This document shows, in pieces, positions 11,542-22,900 of a DNA stretch of 64,000 nt. Every line of letters begins with the position of its first letter. The first letter of the stretch is position 1. The notes under the pieces were generated by a model that ran no database searches, had not been told where the DNA came from, and was given only the letters and a program-made list of their open reading frames with translations. Origin of the DNA: Megalobrama amblycephala (taxonomy: Eukaryota; Chordata; Actinopteri; Cypriniformes; Xenocyprididae); NCBI RefSeq assembly GCF_018812025.1, contig NC_063044.1:73106446-73170445 (forward strand). The letters are read 5' to 3'. Both the position numbers and the translations under genes were made by a program.

Positions 11542-12946
11542 TAGTGATGTCCGGTTCTTTTTAACCGGTTCTTTTCAGTGAACCGGTTGAACCAGTTCAC
11601 CAAATCAGTCTGAATCGTTCCAAACAGTTCGCATATCCAGTTAGCAAACACGAATCCACAAAAGTTATTCACTTTTTGACGTGCCTGACACTACCTCTCC
11701 AAAATAAACCAACATCCCGGAGTTATTCGGTTACTTCAACAGTACAGTGACTTAACCTGCTGTGAAGAGAGAACTGATGATGATGAGCACAAGCAGCAGA
11801 GCAGCTGATATGAGTGCGCATGCGCGGCACACACAAACGAACATACACGGCCTGTCACCGTTCTCGTTCTCGAGTCAAGAACCGGTTGCAACGGTTTTCG
11901 GATCATCGGTACACAACCAAGAACCGCTTCTTTCGGACATGTCTGATTTAAGAACCGGTGAGCTGATGATACTGCGCATGCGTTTAACTTTTCAAGAGAA
12001 CGAAAAGCGCGTTAGTCAAGTTTTGTTGAACATCGGACAGTGTGATAATATAAAACATACTGGAAATATGTTTATGACTTAATTCAAAATACAAAAAAAT
12101 TTTTTTGTGCTTTTCCAAATACACCATAGCAGATTGATAGCATATACTGTACATAATACTGTACATAATAAACTACATGCCAACGTGAACATAATATTTT
12201 GTACATAGATCAAACTTATGTTCAGAAATAGTTCTACAAATTTATTTTTCTATGTTATTTAAAAAGCAATATAGTGAAAGTTGTGGTGATATAAAGATAA
12301 CTACAGCGAGAGCAAACAAGCGACTCTTTTGAATCGCTCTCGCGGTTCTCGAATCTCAATCTCGTTCTCGAGTAGAACCGGTTGCAACGGTTTTCGGATC
12401 ATCAGTACACAACCGAGAACCGCTTCTTTCGGACGTGTCTGATTTGAGAACCGGTGAGCTGATGATACTGCGCATGCGTGATTCAGCGTGTGATCTGAAG
12501 CTACCGAACAGTAACATCACAGCACCGGTTAACTAGGACAACTGATGCGAGAGGACTCGAATGAGGGGCCAATTCTGGCGAAACGTAAGTTTATTTAATT
12601 ACAAATAAATCGTAATGTAAGAGGATCATCGTTTCTGCTCTGATGAAGACAAATTTATTCACTTTATAACTGTAAAACTTTGTTTGCACATCACTGCCTG
12701 TATATGTCATGTGTTTGGATGCTTTAGATGCAAAACTAAATTTGTAAGAAACGCTTCAGATTATGTTTTAGTTGACTGATGTTATGATTACTGACTTTAT
12801 TTGAATGTGTTAAGTTTTTTCATCGCGGATGACGTCATTACGGTGGAGCGTAAAAGAACCGGTGAACCGTTTTTTTCAACTGGTTTATTGAATCGAACTG
12901 CCCGAAAGAACCGGTTCGCGGAAAAGAACCGAACTTCCCATCACTA
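11542..12946. mobile_element. Non-autonomous hAT element with 8-bp target duplication
   Basis: The element begins TAGTGATG and ends CATCACTA and is flanked on both sides by ATAAGAAC (11534-11541 and 12947-12954), an 8-bp duplication fitting the hAT preference (T at 2, A at 7). It has no transposase frame. The interior is full of GAACCGGTT words. An about 105-bp block near 11880-11985 is repeated almost exactly near 12377-12480. Confidence 0.9.
11880..12480 (+). repeat. Pair of about 105-bp direct repeats inside the hAT element
   Basis: Both copies (about 11880-11985 and 12377-12480) run from GAACCGGTTGCAACGG through TTTTCGGATCATC and ACAACC to GCTGATGATACTGCGCATGCG with a handful of substitutions. 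Spacing is close to 497 bp, so the element carries an internal duplication or is built from two related units. Confidence 0.8.
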
Positions 12947-13429
12947 ATAAGAACTATATAGACATGGCCAGATCGCCAAGTCCCTCCCATACACATCTCT
13001 TTCCATGATGGTGAGAGCCACACTTTTTATATAACCAGGTGGTAAATGAACCAAACCCGCCCAAAGTAACTTTAACATAAACACACATAACTTTGCAAAA
13101 ACCCAACCATCTTGCTTACATAATGCATAAATCAACTCAAAACAAACAAATACCCATAATGCAACCAGCTGCTGGTATTGAATGCTGCGTCATACAATAC
13201 ATATAAACTACTTTTGCAAACTAGTCCTAGGTTTTTTGCTTAATCTGAATAAAACCAATGCAGTACAATTCTCTGGACCCTCTAGATTAATAATTATCAA
13301 AAGAGCTGAACTTTTTTTTTTTTTTTATTGGGATGAATATAATAGGATCATTTTAAATTGTGGCCTTGATCAAGTGTACCAAAAATTCCTCAAGGAAAGC
13401 TCAGATCATCTTAAAAATTAGAACTTGTG

Positions 13430-14045
13430 ACATATGCCTCTAAACAAGCATGCAAAATTTCAGTCAGATCAGACAAAATGAAAAGTGACAATGTTCCTAT
13501 TATTATAATAGCATATATACTGAAATTTCCATTAAACCACCAGGTGGCAGCAAATGACCACTCATTGGCTCATTCTGCTCAGCATTATTGCTTATTTCAA
13601 GGGTTTAATCATTTGAAGTCATATTTAAAATCTATAAATCATTATAATAATTGTACAAATCACATTTTGTCCAGGTTTTCCTCTACATTTATTTATTTGA
13701 GGTATGTTTCTGTAATATCACATTGTGGTTACCTGAAAATGATGTTTTATAAGCCTGTAACTCCTAAAGGAAGCTTCTACATATGCTTCTAAACAAGCAT
13801 GCAAAATTTCAGTCAGATCAGGCAAAATGTGCATCTATAACAGTTAAAAAGGTGAAAAATGATCCTGTAATTATAATGGCATATTTCTTGAAAAGTATAT
13901 ATTAACAAAATGTGTGTGTTTGTAAGAATGTTTCATGGCGTTACCACAGAAAATGTGCTTTGAAACCAAAACCAATACTCTTTTAAAATGAAAGTGAGCC
14001 AATGAATGGTACTCTGCTGCCACCTGCTGGTTAAAATAGTAATTT
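13430..14045. repeat. Repeat with inverted gene-insulator-like motifs
   Basis: A block containing AAGCATGCAAAATTTCAGTC occurs near 13446 and again near 13796 in the same direction. Around it, AACCACCAGGTGGCAGCA at 13535-13552 and its near reverse complement at 14015-14032 form an inverted pair, followed by shared words about a CATTGGCTCA core. This looks like a composite repeat. The inverted words contain 14-bp matches to the CTCF core consensus facing each other (13537-13550 and 14017-14030). Confidence 0.6.
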
Positions 14046-14059
14046 GTCATACTACTCAC

Positions 14060-15012
14060 TAATACTGTTCTATAAAATTCACATTTAAACTAAATAAAAT
14101 TACTATTCTAACATTTTTGTGTCAAAATTCATCAATTCCATTAAAGTATTAGTTTTTAAGTATTAGTATATCAGTTGTGCTGCATTATGAGTAAAATGAA
14201 ACCTGAATATGGTGTTATACTGATGAGATTTGCAGAAAACATAGTAACCCATCATATATTTCAAATATTGTGTTTGTCTGTGTGTGTGTGCTAAGTATGC
14301 TCGGTGTGTATCAAGTGTTACTGTTTAAGCCTTTTCATTCTCTGTGTTTTAGCATATTCTTTTTCAGGCATATTTTATGGTTTCAGCCCTACATTTCAGG
14401 TCAACATAAACCCAAACACATAAATGGCGTAAAGGCCTTAAATGCTTGAACCCCAATAACTGCTGCTCACAGCTATATTTTTAAAGATTTTTTCCCCTCC
14501 AAAATCTTTTTTTGTGTGCTCTATTGCACCCATACATGACATTCTTAAAATAAGTAGGCCTACCAGTTAAGTTTTCTTAAGTATAATACAAAAAACTGTT
14601 GGAATAGTTAATTGCCTAAATTATTACATTATTTGCTAACTGCATTCTTTAAATTGTAATGTTGACATGCATTCTCTGTAAAGCTGCTTTGAAATGATAT
14701 GTATCATGAAAAGCGCTATACAAATAAATGTGAATTGAAAATGTGAATTGAATAATCTAATCTAATGAACAAGTAGGCTACTAGTATCTTCAAAAAGGTC
14801 TTCAAAAAACTAAGCACTAATAGCACATTTAAGTACAAGTACTTAATGGAATAGATGCTAGAATCTAAAAATAAGTACTAATAGCATTAAAATAGATACT
14901 AGTTTTAAGGATTGAATGTTCAAATGACTTTACATAAGATGTGAACATTTACTTCATGCCTCACAATATTTGCCCAAACAGGCAATATTTTTAGTTCTTG
15001 TTTGTGGGTGTG
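14060..15012. other. AT-rich DNA with an L2/SINE-like tail
   Basis: Near 14670-14735 the words GTAAAGCTGCTTTGAAATGA and AAAGCGCTATACAAATAAA are the standard 3' tail of fish LINE/SINE retroposons. The rest shows only short imperfect repeats and no reading frame of interest. Confidence 0.5.
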
Positions 15013-16234
15013 TACCCACTGAGCAAATTAGGTCCAGAAGACGTCTTTTTGAGGTCTTGTCTCAGGTTGAAAAGACGTCCACTGAGGGGCCAGAATGAAA
15101 GTTTTTATGACGTCTTTTTTGGACGTCTTCTGGACATCCGATATAGACGAACACGCAGAATCACCAAAGGAGAAAAATCACAATTTTTAAGCCACCATCG
15201 TGGAGATGAGTGTTTGCTTTAGTTGGGCTCTTGACCCTTGACTTATTAATATTAGAGTTTGTTTGGGCTGTTAATTGAGTCATAACAGCCAGACAAGTAA
15301 AGAGAAATGATCAAGTGGTGTTGGTTATGTTTTCACGTAATCATTATTTGACCTGAATCACTGAACTCATTTAGAGCCCAATCTCTGAGTTAGATTTACA
15401 TTATTGATTACAGCATCACTGTGATTCTACAGCAGAGGATCTGCTTTTACAATATGACTCAAATGATTTCAGAAAAGGGGTGTTGAACAAAAAAAAAAAG
15501 CTTTTATTTTAGGCACACACAGACATCAAGGATCATCCTGTGAATCTCAACAGTGGTGACCATCAAAAAGCATGTTGCAGTGCATTCTGGGAGCAACCAA
15601 TCAAAATTCATCCATGGCTCCCATCATGCATTGCTGCATGAATAAATTATGAGCTTAATTGTCTTAGTAATTTCCTTTCCTTTGTCACCGTCATTGAGAT
15701 TCACAGGCTGATTCTTGATGTCTGTGTGTGCCTAAGACAAAAGATTTTTTTTTTTGCTCAGAACACCTTATGTGAAATCCTTCAGATTATATTGACAAAG
15801 CTGATCTTCTGCTGTAGAATCACAGTTCTGCTGTAATCAATAACGTAAATCTAACTCACAGATTGGGCTACTCTAAATGAGTTCAGTGATTCAGGTCAAA
15901 TAACGATTACGTGAAAACATAACCAACACCACCTGATCATTTCTCTTTACTTGTCTGGCTGTTATGACTCAATTAACAGCCCAAACAAACTCTAATATTA
16001 ATAAGGCATGGGTCAAGAGCCCAACTAAAGCAAACACTCATCTCCACGATGGTGGCTTAAAAATTGTGATTTTTCTCCTTTGGTGATTCTGCGTGTTCGT
16101 CTATATCGGATGTCCAGAAGACGTCCAAAAAAGACGTCATAAAAACATTCATTCTGGCCCCTCAGTGGACGTCTTTTCAACCTGAGACAAGACCTCAAAA
16201 AGACGTCTTCTGGACCTAATTTGCTCAGTGGGTA
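15013..16234. mobile_element. 1.2-kb foldback (snapback) DNA element
   Basis: The element starts TACCCACTGAGCAAATTAGG and ends with the reverse complement. Arms of roughly 540 bp match almost throughout: the left arm (about 15014-15555) pairs with 16233-15690, leaving a central loop of about 135 bp. Both arms carry the same 68-residue incidental frame (PLSKLGPEDVFLRSCLRL…) in mirror orientation. Within each end GTCCAGAAGACGTC and its inverse form a nested subterminal palindrome. TA at both borders could be a target duplication. It lies just downstream of the polyadenylation signal of the E2/U-box gene. Confidence 0.9.
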
Positions 16235-16334
16235 ATGTTGGGGAGAGTCCATGTAATATTAACTACATTCTGATACTGACACAGAAAACCTGATTCAGTT
16301 CATATAAAACTGCCCACATGGTTTTAATATTGCT

Positions 16335-16340
16335 TTTATT
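16335..16340 (-). terminator. Polyadenylation signal of the SAM-VWA-E2-U-box gene
   Basis: AATAAA on the minus strand lies about 260 bp after the stop codon at 16601-16603, giving a short 3' UTR that stops before the foldback element. Confidence 0.55.
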
Positions 16341-16600
16341 GGTTTGTAATTTAGCAATTGTTACTAACAAAAAACTGACAGTGAGTTATGAACAGATTAA
16401 AGCAACATCAAACCAAAATCAACATTATGAATTACAGAAATATAATAATATATTGCTGAAATAAAAGGGGTAACATTTTACACATTAAGATAAAGCAAGC
16501 CCTCTATTTAGAAAATGTGAGAACAAAGGGTCCCAAACAGGGATGATAACAAATCAAACTGCTCTCAAAATTGGAAAGATTATCATCTGAATGGAAAATC

Positions 16601-16940
16601 CTAAACGGGTTTTTCCTTGATCTGTAACATGCGATATTCTTTAGCAGCCTTCTTTGTGTGCAGGTCTGGCTTTAAGTGTGCGATCTGAAGCACATCCTCC
16701 GTCAGTGGATCAGTGCTTCCATGCCTAAAATTATAATGAAAGTCAAAAATAGAAAATTAAAACATACATTTTAGCTTTTTATTTGTAGATAACTTACTGC
16801 TTCACATGATCCTCAATAGCACTGCGCTCATACACCATCCCATCCGTGGTTTTCACTGGATCAATAAACAACTTGTGTGACAGAGGACAAGTTAAAGTAG
16901 GAGGAGTGACGTTTTTCTGTAACTCTGGACCTACATATCT
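16601..16940 (-). other. U-box exons of the multidomain gene
   Basis: Exons 16798-16940 and 16601-16724 (stop TAG at 16601-16603) encode TLTCPLSHKLFIDPVKTTDG, then MVYERSAIEDHVKQH and STDPLTEDVL. CP, DPV, DG and ER--I are in the places expected of a U-box, a RING-like fold without zinc ligands that recruits charged E2s. Here it directly follows an E2 domain in the same chain. The protein ends shortly after with a basic helix (LHTKKAAKEYRM). Confidence 0.85.
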
Positions 16941-19900
16941 CTAGGAAAGAAAGAAAGAAAGTTTAGAATATACTTGCTCTTTATATAGGAAAAAAGAAAA
17001 ATGGTAGATGATCTAAATCCAAGGCTTTTGTTAACTTCATGGATTTGCCGTTTTGAAATTACCTTTTCCAAGTCATCCAGAGAGGAACTGGCATACATCT
17101 TTGTGCTTTTCTTGGCTTCTTCCTCATATTTGACTCTGTTGCTCTGGAATTCTTCTGCCAAGATGCTTCACAAATAGAATAATGACTTTGACAACTTTAT
17201 GATAAATCTACTTTAAAATCTCTGTAACCCTGCTAGAGCCTATATATTCACCTGTCAAGAGGATCCTCTGGTTCAGGAGCGATCAGGAGCCCAAATATGG
17301 CATCCAGGATCTCTCTCATGGTAATGTGGGCCGAGTAATTTCGATCAAATACGTTGTGACAGATTCTTCCCACATTGTTCACATTGCAATGGTAAACCTT
17401 TATAAATGACTGAAGTTAAGGGACTGCAATAAAAATGAAGTGTTTTTAAACTGGACGAATGTCTCTGTTACCCATCTGTATCTGCTGAAAGAAGACTCGT
17501 ATGGATGTCCCAAACGTGCGGACAGCAGTGGGAAAAGGATACAGGGGTGACGAATCTCACAAGAGGTGGTTTGACGGGGTATTCAGGACCAAACTCACAG
17601 TACAGCTCAAACACTCCATCTTCATACGGCGTGTCAGGTGGACCTCTCATGAGGATCTTCCAAAACGCTGAAGAAGAGAAAAACTGGATTATTTAAACAG
17701 TCAAATCATTTAATTTGAGAAAGCCATTATTATAAGTCAATACACTATTATTAATATTAAACAGCATCAGTTTCTTACTGAAGTCCGCCTCAGAGGGCAG
17801 CACTGTGCAGAAAGGGTGAGGGTCGCAGTGGAGATTTTTGAGCTCTTCCAAAATCCTCCTGTCCTTCTCCAAAAAGATCCCCGTCTTGGATTCCATGATC
17901 CTCTTCTTCAAAGCACTGCAATCAGTTTGGCATAGATGGTGAGACACTTACATGTACAGTACAGTCTTAAATTAGAAATAAGTTCAAATGAAACATTTTG
18001 AAAGAAATTATTAAAGAAAATTTTAATTCTTTAGTCAAATAAACTGAATGTTCATCATGAGGTCCAATTGAAAATGTAAGCTAAATTCTTCAAAATACAG
18101 TGAAATTACAGTGAATCATCTGAATTGATCGTTAGCTCTTACTTCTTCGTCAGTGTCACTTTGTTGTGTATCTGAGGAGGTAATTTAACCTCTGGTTTGA
18201 CATCATAACCACACGTCCTGAAGATGTTCAGGTCATTCTGTCAAACACATAGATAAAAACAACTGGTGACAAAGCTTTTTAGCATCATGTTTCAGTCTTT
18301 TGTCATTCTTTTCGTACATTTTAGCAAACAACATTCATGATCTGTATGACTGTATATAATAATAAGGTAAATGCTGTACCACGGTGTTAATGGATGATAC
18401 ATCGAAGTGTTTCTTTTCCTTCCTCAGCTCCATTGACAAGACTGTCTCCATCTCAAAGAGTTGCAAGGCTTCTTTGCTCGTTTCAGGCTTAAAACAGCAA
18501 CCACCTCAAAACAACAACAAATTAGCCAATCAAAACAATATTAAGCACACTTGTGTACACATATATATATATATATAAAGTTACCTGTAACATTGCTGAT
18601 CCCGTGCAGCTCAGTGTTGTGTACTGCTCCAATCAGCACAGCGTCAACAACGATTTTTGAAGACATCAACTTCTTTGCAATGTCAACCGGCAAACACATC
18701 GATCTGGATTTCGTAAGAATAGGATGTCATTTAAATATTACACTCATTAAATTACTCTTAAATGCTCTTCAAGATGTAGATCTTATTCAGATAAATGTTG
18801 CTCATAGTATATATACTGCAGTGTGATTTGATTTAAACGTTCCCTCATGAGGTTCTCCATATGGCTAGAGTAAGATGATCGGCAACACTTTACAATACAT
18901 TATTAATGAATAACTAAATGAGTAATGCACTATTAACACTCTAGTAACTACTATTGACTAACAAGAAACTCTGATAAATGAATTAGTAAGTAATAGTGCT
19001 CAGTTGAATGTGGGAGTTCACTATTAGCTAATCAATAACTAATTAATTATACATTATTCACATTAATTATGAATCTGTATATATAGTCCTCTGTGAGGAA
19101 TGAAAAAAATAGTAGTTATTTATTAGATAATAGTGAACCTCATTCCTCTGAGCGCTAATACTGACTAATGCATTAACCAGAGTTTCTTGTTAGTTAATAA
19201 TAGAGTGTTAATTGTATATTACTCATTTGTTACTGTTTAGTTATTCATTATATGTAGGGCCCTATGAATTTTTTTTCACATTTTATTTGTTTAAATTTTT
19301 TTGGACTTAATTTTAATGGTTAAATTAAATTTTAGTAATCAAAAAGCATGTCTGCTTAATTGAAATAGTGAAACTTCTACAGTTTAACAACAATTTATTA
19401 CAATTGCTTATTAAAAGACAATTTATTAAAAGTTAACAAAAATTATATTTTTAGGGCCCCATTTTTTCTCAAATTCCATTTTATATTTTACTAAATTCTG
19501 TTTTAAGTTGTCTGAATTCCATTTTAATGGTTAAATTAAATTTTAGTAATCAAAAAGCATGTCTGCTTAATTGAAATAGTGAAACTTATACAGTTTAACA
19601 ACAATTTATTACAATTATTTATTAAAAGACAATTTATTAAAAGTTAACAAAAATTATATTTTTAGGGCCCCATTTTTTCTCAAATTCCATTTTATATTTT
19701 ACTAAATTCTGTTTTAAGTTGTCTGAATTCCATTTTAATGGTTAAATTAAATTTTAGTAATCAAAAAGCATGTCTGCTTAATTGAAATAGTGAAACTTAT
19801 ACAGTTTAACAACAATTTATTACAATTATTTATTAAAAGACAATTTATTAAAAGTTAACAAAAATTATATTTTTAGGGCCCCATTTGTTCTCAAATTCCA

Positions 19901-22900
19901 TTTTATTTTTACTATATTCTGTTTTAAGTTGTCTGAATTCCATTTTAATGGTTAAATTAAATTTTAGTAATCAAAAAGCATGTCTGCTTAATTGAAATAA
20001 TGAAACTTATACAGTTTAACAACAATTTATTACAATTATTTATTAAAAGACAATTTATTAAAAGTTAACAAAAATTATATTTTTAGGGCCCCATTTGTTC
20101 TCAAATTCCATTTTATTTTTTACTAAATTCTGTTTTAAGTTGTCTGAATTCCATTTTAATGGTTAAATTAAATTTTAGTAATCAAAAAGCATGTCTGCTT
20201 AATTGAAATAGTGAAACTTATACAGTTTAACAACAATTTATTACAATTATTTATTAAAAGACAATTTATTAAAAGTTAACAAAAATTATATTTTTAGGGC
20301 CCCATTTTTCTCAAATTCCATTTTATTTTTACTAAATTCTGTTTTAAGTTGTCTGAATTCCATTTTAATGGTTAAATTAAATTTTAGTAATCAAAAAGCA
20401 TGTCTGCTTAATTGAAATAGTGAAACTTATACAGTTTAACAACAATTTATTACAATTATTTATTAAAATACAATTTATTAAAAGTTAATAAAAATTATAT
20501 TTTTAGGGCCCCATTTTTTCTCAAATTCCATTTTATATTTTACTAAATTCTGTTTTAAGTTGTCTGAATTCCATTTTAATGGTTAAATTAAATTTTAGTA
20601 ATCAAAAAGCATGTCTGATCAATTGAAATAATGAAACTTCTACAGTTTAACAACAATTTATTACAATTACTTATTAAAAGACAATTTATTAAAAGTTAAC
20701 AAAAATTATATTTTTAGGGCCCCATTTTTTCTCAAATTCCATTTTATATTTTACTAAATTCTGTTTTAAGTTGTCTGAATTCCATTTTAATGGTTAAATT
20801 TTAATAATCAAAAAGAATGTCTAATTACTTGAATAAAAATATTTAAAGAATGTATATTTTAAAAAACTATATATAAAAAAATATATTTATTAATGTAAAC
20901 ATTTCTATGAAATGTTGTATTTTTTCAGAAATTGTGTTTTCGTGTGTATTTTTCTGGCAATCAAGTTAAGCATAAAACATTAATTTATCTTTTAATCAAA
21001 TAAAAAAAACTTGAAAAAGTGCTGCACAAGAGATTTACTGTTAAAAAAAAATAAAAAATTAGATTTTCATATTTAAATAGTCTTTTTGCGGTTAAATATT
21101 TCACAGAAACTAGTCTATATGGTCATTTAATTTAACTGTACTGACCTCCTTTTATTATTATTAATAAAAAAAATTGACAAATTCCGTGACATTCCGCGTT
21201 ATACAGTAAATTCCATTTTTATGACTGGATTCCGAGATTTCATCCGTGTTTTCTGCATGACGGAAATCATAGGACCCTAATTATGATGGAACAATATCTA
21301 AAGATGATTAAGTATATAAATTTTATAACTTTTATAAATTTTCAAAACTCACCCGCAGTCATTTCCATCCGTCAGGCATAAAATACGACATCTGCAGTCT
21401 GGAAATCTCTGTCTGATTCTGGTTCAGTTCTTTGCATCCGCGATTTAAAGCATCATACAACAGAGTGGCTCCAGACGGCTGAAGAGCATGAACATGCTCC
21501 TGAAACACAAGAGGAAGTCTGATGTATGAACCACACCTCGTCCGAATATCACACCAGTGTCACTTACACTTGTCCTGTGTTTATTTATTTCTAATTGAGT
21601 GTATTGTTATGATATACAATTTTTGTACAAAATGCTTCAGTTGTTACAACATATGGGCGTTGAGCATTTCAAATATATTTACATAATGATAAAAAACACT
21701 TTAATTCACCTTAAAGGTTTCCACAGTTTCTGTGAATGTATGAAGAGTTTTGACCACAGAGTCAAATTTCACGAGGCAGATCACTTGCTCAAAATTATAA
21801 GCCATGCATCGGTTGGCAAAGCTGTCGAATATTTCTTTGATGGCTTCAATTCGCTTCATTTTGCAGTTTTTGTCGAAACACTCCTCGCCCATGGAGGAAC
21901 TTAGAGTCTAGAAGCACCTTTAAAAAAATGAAACGCCACACAGATTACATGATGAAGCCTTCTTATGTCTGACATATTCATGTACGACAGTAAACGCACC
22001 ACAATAGCTTCTTTTGGAGTCTTGGTGACTTTGAAAGTCAGATCTTCTCTGACGTCTCTCAGTCTATAATCAGAAATACTGATAAAGCTTGCATATTTAC
22101 CTTGGTAAATAATAATTTATTAATAACATGTACTGTACACGAGTTTTTTAACTCTCCCTTGATAAAATGATGAATGAAGAAGAATACGCACTTGTTGGCC
22201 AGCTCGTCGATGTTCACAGTGATGTGTTTTCCAGAAAGAGGTTCGAAAACAACAATGCTCTGATGAGTCCCTTTATCTTTATAGCTGTACATGCCAAATC
22301 TGTCTGTAACAGTAAAGCACTAGTTAATATTAATATCATTAGAGTGTGGGATATTATCAGTTCCTCTAAAGCGAGCATGATCGGTTACCAGGACTGAGGA
22401 GGATCAGGCGTGGGGCGCACACTCCGAAAGCCTTCAGCTGTAGAGGTGGAGTTACCACCAAATGAGAATAATCCTCCACTTTCTTGTTCATTTGGGCAAA
22501 TGTTTCCTCTGGATTGATGTTAAAACTGATGTAAAGAGCAGGATAAGCATTAGAGATAATGAGAATTATCTATATTGCAGAATATAAGCCCTTAGTCTCA
22601 GTCTGTTCTCTAAAATAGCAGTTGGTCAATTTAAGGCAAATTAAATTATTTAAAGCCCTGATTTGAGAGACGAATGAAGCGTTCTGGTAGTTTTGATGCA
22701 GGTGGAAACGTGTCGTACCTGGAATCAGGTGTAGTGCCATCACAGTCCGTCCAGAGGGGAAAGGACTCAATAAACGGCGGGAGACTGAGCAAAATCTTTT
22801 CGACATCAGTGGCTTTTTTCAGCGATGTCTCGTTCAGGTTCAGTTCACTGCAGTTTGGAATCCGACCACCCTCTGAAAAACAGAATGATTATACACAAAT

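Larger units (their letters stand above)
11345..13190 (-). repeat. 5' LTR of the decayed gypsy element, interrupted by a hAT insertion
   Basis: The LTR ends at 11345 next to the primer-binding site. Its sequence continues through 11533 and resumes after the hAT element at 12955. Removing the 1,405-bp insertion and one 8-bp duplication joins the halves cleanly. The outer LTR border is not defined by any repeat I can see; 13190 is approximate. Confidence 0.55.
18380..21917 (-). other. VWA domain exons, carrying two 1-nt insertions
   Basis: Exons 21710-21917, 21353-21499, 18585-18703, 18380-18504 and a linker exon 18143-18237 encode a VWA fold: start of the MIDAS strand (VLLDS then SSM), VICLVKFDS, QPSGATLLYDAL (MIDAS Thr), RILCLTDGNDCG (MIDAS Asp) and KLMSSKIVVDAVLIG. 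The frame is lost once at 21901-21902, between LLDS and SSM of the metal-binding motif, and once near 21417-21423, before RILCLTDG; each needs one base fewer. A cryptic acceptor would start the first exon at 21907 in phase but drop the MIDAS Asp. The second shift leads to TGA at the exon end. Confidence 0.85.

Noticed and set aside
14998..16252. Mirror-image 75-codon frames that look like a conserved small protein
   Set aside because: They are the two arms of the foldback element. Identity is due to the inverted repeat, with no domain or codon signal.
19318..20830. CRISPR-like regular spacing of repeats
   Set aside because: The units are full-length tandem copies without unique spacers, and the genome is eukaryotic.
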